From CAVZLD01 sp964522605 (GTDB taxonomy: Bacteria > Planctomycetota > Planctomycetia > Pirellulales > Pirellulaceae), in NCBI GenBank assembly GCA_964522605.1, contig CAZFWV010000065.1:1-25022 (forward strand): a DNA stretch of 25,022 bases, in the 5' to 3' direction. The notes under the pieces were generated by a model, which was not told where the DNA came from, made no database searches, and saw only the letters and a list, made by a program, of their open reading frames with translations. Both the position numbers and the translations under genes were made by a program. How positions within the stretch are numbered: position 1 is the first letter of the stretch; every line of letters begins with the position of its first letter. Below, one piece after another: positions 23,166 to 25,022 of this stretch.

Positions 23166-24611
23166 ATGGATGACACGATCGTGGCCATCGCTTCTGCGAC
23201 CGGGGGAGCCGGCCGCGGCATCATTCGCTTGAGTGGCCCCGCTGTTCGATCTCTGTTGCGCGAATGCTTTCTACCGGAGGATGCTCAGGCCTGGAGCCGC
23301 AGCATGGCCTGGTGCTACACCGGTCTGTTGCGCGTGGCTGCACCGTTCGGACCGCTTCCTTGCCAGGTCTACCTCTGGCCGGGCACTCGCAGCTACACGC
23401 GGCAGCCCACCGCCGAAATTCATACACTCGGGTCCCCGCCGCTCCTGGATGCTGCACTGCAGACGCTCTGCCAGGCCGGTGCGCGTTCGGCACAACCCGG
23501 GGAATTCACGCTCCGCGCCTTTCTCGCCGGACGCATCGACCTGCCTCAAGCCGAAGCCGTGCTCGGCGTCATCGACGCCTCCAGCCAACGACAGCTCCAA
23601 GTCGCCCTGACACAACTGGCCGGCGGATTGTCGGTACGGTTTCACCAGGCGCGAGACCAGCTCTTGGACTTGTGCGCCGATGTCGAAGCTGGCTTGGACT
23701 TCGTGGAAGAAGATCTGCAGTTCGTCACGCCGGAAGAAATCACGCGTCAGTTGGACGAAATCCGGGAGGTGATTCAGGTCGCCCTCGAGCAGATGGAGTC
23801 ACGATACGAAGTTGATCATGAACCGCGAGTGATCCTCTGCGGTCCGCCGAATGTCGGCAAGAGCACGCTTTGGAATCGATTGCTCGATCACTCGGTTGCC
23901 CTCGTGTCGCCGACACCCGGCACGACGAGAGACTATCTGGAAGACCGCCTGGAAATCGGGCCGTTACACTGCTGGCTGATCGATACGGCGGGCATCGATT
24001 CTCAAGCGACCGGAACGCGCGTCGATGTCGCGGCCCAGCAAATGACTCGAAAGAAGCAACATCAGGCCGATCTGATTCTCCACTGCCTGGACGCCACGCA
24101 GCCAATAAAGGAAGGGGAACTGGCGGAGCTCCTCAATCACCCACGTCGGACCGTGGCGGTGCTGACCAAGGTCGATGAGCCTCAGAAGGTCATGCGTCTT
24201 TCCGCCCTCGCTTGCCTGCCCGAATGGATTCGCGTCGAAGATCGGCCGGCCGGCGTGCGATTGCAGTTTCTCGTGGGGCAGAATCCCCGCACTTTGGATC
24301 TGCTCAAAACGAGCGGTCAAAGCGGCTTCGGAATTCCGGAACTTCGCCAGCGTATCGAGCAGGAATTGCTGGAGCGCGAAGAAGCGGAATCGAGCGTCGT
24401 GGCCGGTACGGCCGTTCGCTGCCGTGAAAGCCTGCGACGTGCGAATGCGGCGCTGGCTGAAGCTCGGTCGCTCGCCGTCAACTCCGCCGGTGACGAACTG
24501 CTAGCCGTTGAGATCCGTGCGGCCCTCAATGAACTCGGCCAAGTACTCGGCACGATTTACACCGAGGACCTGCTCGATCGGATCTTCAGCCGATTCTGTA
24601 TCGGGAAATAG
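23166..24611 (+). CDS. mnmE: tRNA modification GTPase MnmE (TrmE)
   Basis: MnmE, with MnmG, installs the (carboxymethyl)aminomethyl group on U34 of several tRNAs, using a folate-derived carbon. The 481-residue protein has the folate-binding N-domain (DTIVAIASATGGAGRGIIRLSG), helical domain, and an inserted G domain: G1 GPPNVGKST (226-234), G2 TPGTTRD (250-256), G3 DTAG (273-276), G4 TKVD (334-337). It ends with the invariant CIGK, whose cysteine is needed in E. coli. Two departures stand out: the switch II stretch after DTAG (IDSQATGTRVDVAAQ) has no glutamate where E. coli MnmE has catalytic Glu282, and the N-domain GHGG motif reads TLGSPP. It starts 7 bp after yidC and probably shares its transcript. 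Confidence 0.95.
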   Translation: MDDTIVAIASATGGAGRGIIRLSGPAVRSLLRECFLPEDAQAWSRSMAWCYTGLLRVAAPFGPLPCQVYLWPGTRSYTRQPTAEIHTLGSPPLLDAALQTLCQAGARSAQPGEFTLRAFLAGRIDLPQAEAVLGVIDASSQRQLQVALTQLAGGLSVRFHQARDQLLDLCADVEAGLDFVEEDLQFVTPEEITRQLDEIREVIQVALEQMESRYEVDHEPRVILCGPPNVGKSTLWNRLLDHSVALVSPTPGTTRDYLEDRLEIGPLHCWLIDTAGIDSQATGTRVDVAAQQMTRKKQHQADLILHCLDATQPIKEGELAELLNHPRRTVAVLTKVDEPQKVMRLSALACLPEWIRVEDRPAGVRLQFLVGQNPRTLDLLKTSGQSGFGIPELRQRIEQELLEREEAESSVVAGTAVRCRESLRRANAALAEARSLAVNSAGDELLAVEIRAALNELGQVLGTIYTEDLLDRIFSRFCIGK

Positions 24612-24629
24612 GACGGTTGAGCCCGTCTT

Positions 24630-24694
24630 GTAGCCGAATTCGTGAGAATTCGGATTGCATCCTGGAGTCTCCGAAGTCTCACGACTTCGGCTAC
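24630..24694. repeat. REP-like paired hairpin, copy 3
   Basis: Same 65-bp plan as copy 1: GTAG, CCGAATTC-GTGA-GAATTCGG, a 17-bp spacer, CCGAAGTC-TCAC-GACTTCGG, CTAC. The spacer sequence differs from copy 1 while the arms are identical, and about 25 bp beyond (GGGATTCGGCGACAAAG) again resembles copy 1's flank. It starts 18 bp after the mnmE stop. Confidence 0.9.
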
Positions 24695-24817
24695 ACCAGA
24701 GGGATTCGGCGACAAAGCACGGCAAAAAAACTGAGCTGGACATCCTGCCCGACGTTTGGCAGACTTCGCCGCCCTCGTATTTTGAACGTCGTCCTGCTGC
24801 CCAACAGCGAGCGAGTC

Positions 24818-25021
24818 ATGATCCGACGTCCGATCTGTTGCCGAATCGGTTGTATGTGCCTGATCCTCAGCAGTTGCCTTCTGGCGGGATGCGCGGGGTG
24901 GTCACCGAGTACCGGCTCGGAGAGGACTTCGTGGACAGAGCGTTGGAAGGCCGGTACAACCGAGGTGTTTGGAGTCGACGAGCGCGCGCGTCAGATCGAG
25001 AAGAATCTCGGCGTAGAATAG
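24818..25021 (+). CDS. Small predicted lipoprotein
   Basis: This 67-residue protein has a lipoprotein signal peptide: basic start MIRRPICCRIG, a hydrophobic stretch, and the lipobox LLAGC with the acylated cysteine at about residue 24. The mature part is only about 44 residues, polar, ending DERARQIEKNLGVE, with no known domain. ATG 24818 was chosen because it starts the signal peptide; the frame is open back to 24617, but that part runs through REP-like copy 3. The stop TAG (25019-25021) falls just inside the window. I do not recognise a family. Confidence 0.65.
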   Translation: MIRRPICCRIGCMCLILSSCLLAGCAGWSPSTGSERTSWTERWKAGTTEVFGVDERARQIEKNLGVE

Positions 25022-25022
25022 G

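Overview
The window looks like chromosomal DNA of a planctomycete, probably in or near the Pirellulales. This is inferred from the content, not from a database match. The signs are an exported protein with a PEP-CTERM tail, a second with an N-terminal LEPR-XLL-like motif (LELRRLLAG), planctomycete-style four-loop dockerin-like modules, LamG and lamin-tail domains, a long YidC, moderately high GC, loose gene packing, and abundant intergenic palindromic repeats.

Layout. (1) 114-4233, plus strand: a LarA-like (DUF2088) protein that lacks the LarA catalytic residues, immediately followed by a YgfZ-type folate-binding protein; then a STAS-domain protein translationally coupled (ATGA overlap) to a short GspE/PulE-type ATPase. 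(2) 4234-4621: a nested inverted-repeat island between convergent genes. (3) 4622-6721, minus strand: a GlgX/isoamylase-type debranching enzyme. (4) 6722-9289: a repeat-rich stretch around purM; purM has a near-consensus sigma70 promoter and is flanked by two 118-bp direct repeats. (5) 9290-11212: an exported PEP-CTERM protein in which a LamG-like domain, apparently circularly permuted, interrupts a ThuA/GATase-like domain. (6) 11209-14529, minus strand: a 1106-residue fusion of 2-oxoacid dehydrogenase E1alpha, E1beta, a lipoyl domain and a FabH-type ketoacyl synthase, the most unusual gene here. (7) 15184-17427: a large exported lamin-tail/dockerin protein. (8) 17610-20572: a bile acid:Na+ symporter-family protein and two tandem paralogous metallophosphoesterases. 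(9) 20750-24611: yidC, with an inserted PDZ-like domain, then mnmE, with an altered switch II. (10) 24818-25021: a small lipoprotein.

How the genes relate. Most are unlinked housekeeping functions (purine synthesis, glycogen breakdown, tRNA modification, membrane protein insertion). Likely cotranscribed pairs are LarA-like/ygfZ, STAS/ATPase and yidC/mnmE. The two large exported proteins share a homologous C-terminal calcium-loop module but carry different sorting signals. The fusion protein carries both the decarboxylating and lipoyl-carrying parts of a branched-chain 2-oxoacid dehydrogenase and the enzyme that starts fatty acid synthesis, with no E2 acyltransferase catalytic domain between them. 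This suggests direct use of 2-oxoacid-derived acyl groups as primers for (branched) fatty acid or related synthesis.

Repeats. Three copies of a paired-hairpin element (GTAG foot, stem CCGAATTC or CCGAAGTC, loop GTGA) lie at 7246-7310, 17436-17518 and 24630-24694. The stems covary and the GTAG foot resembles REP elements handled by RAYT transposases in other bacteria.
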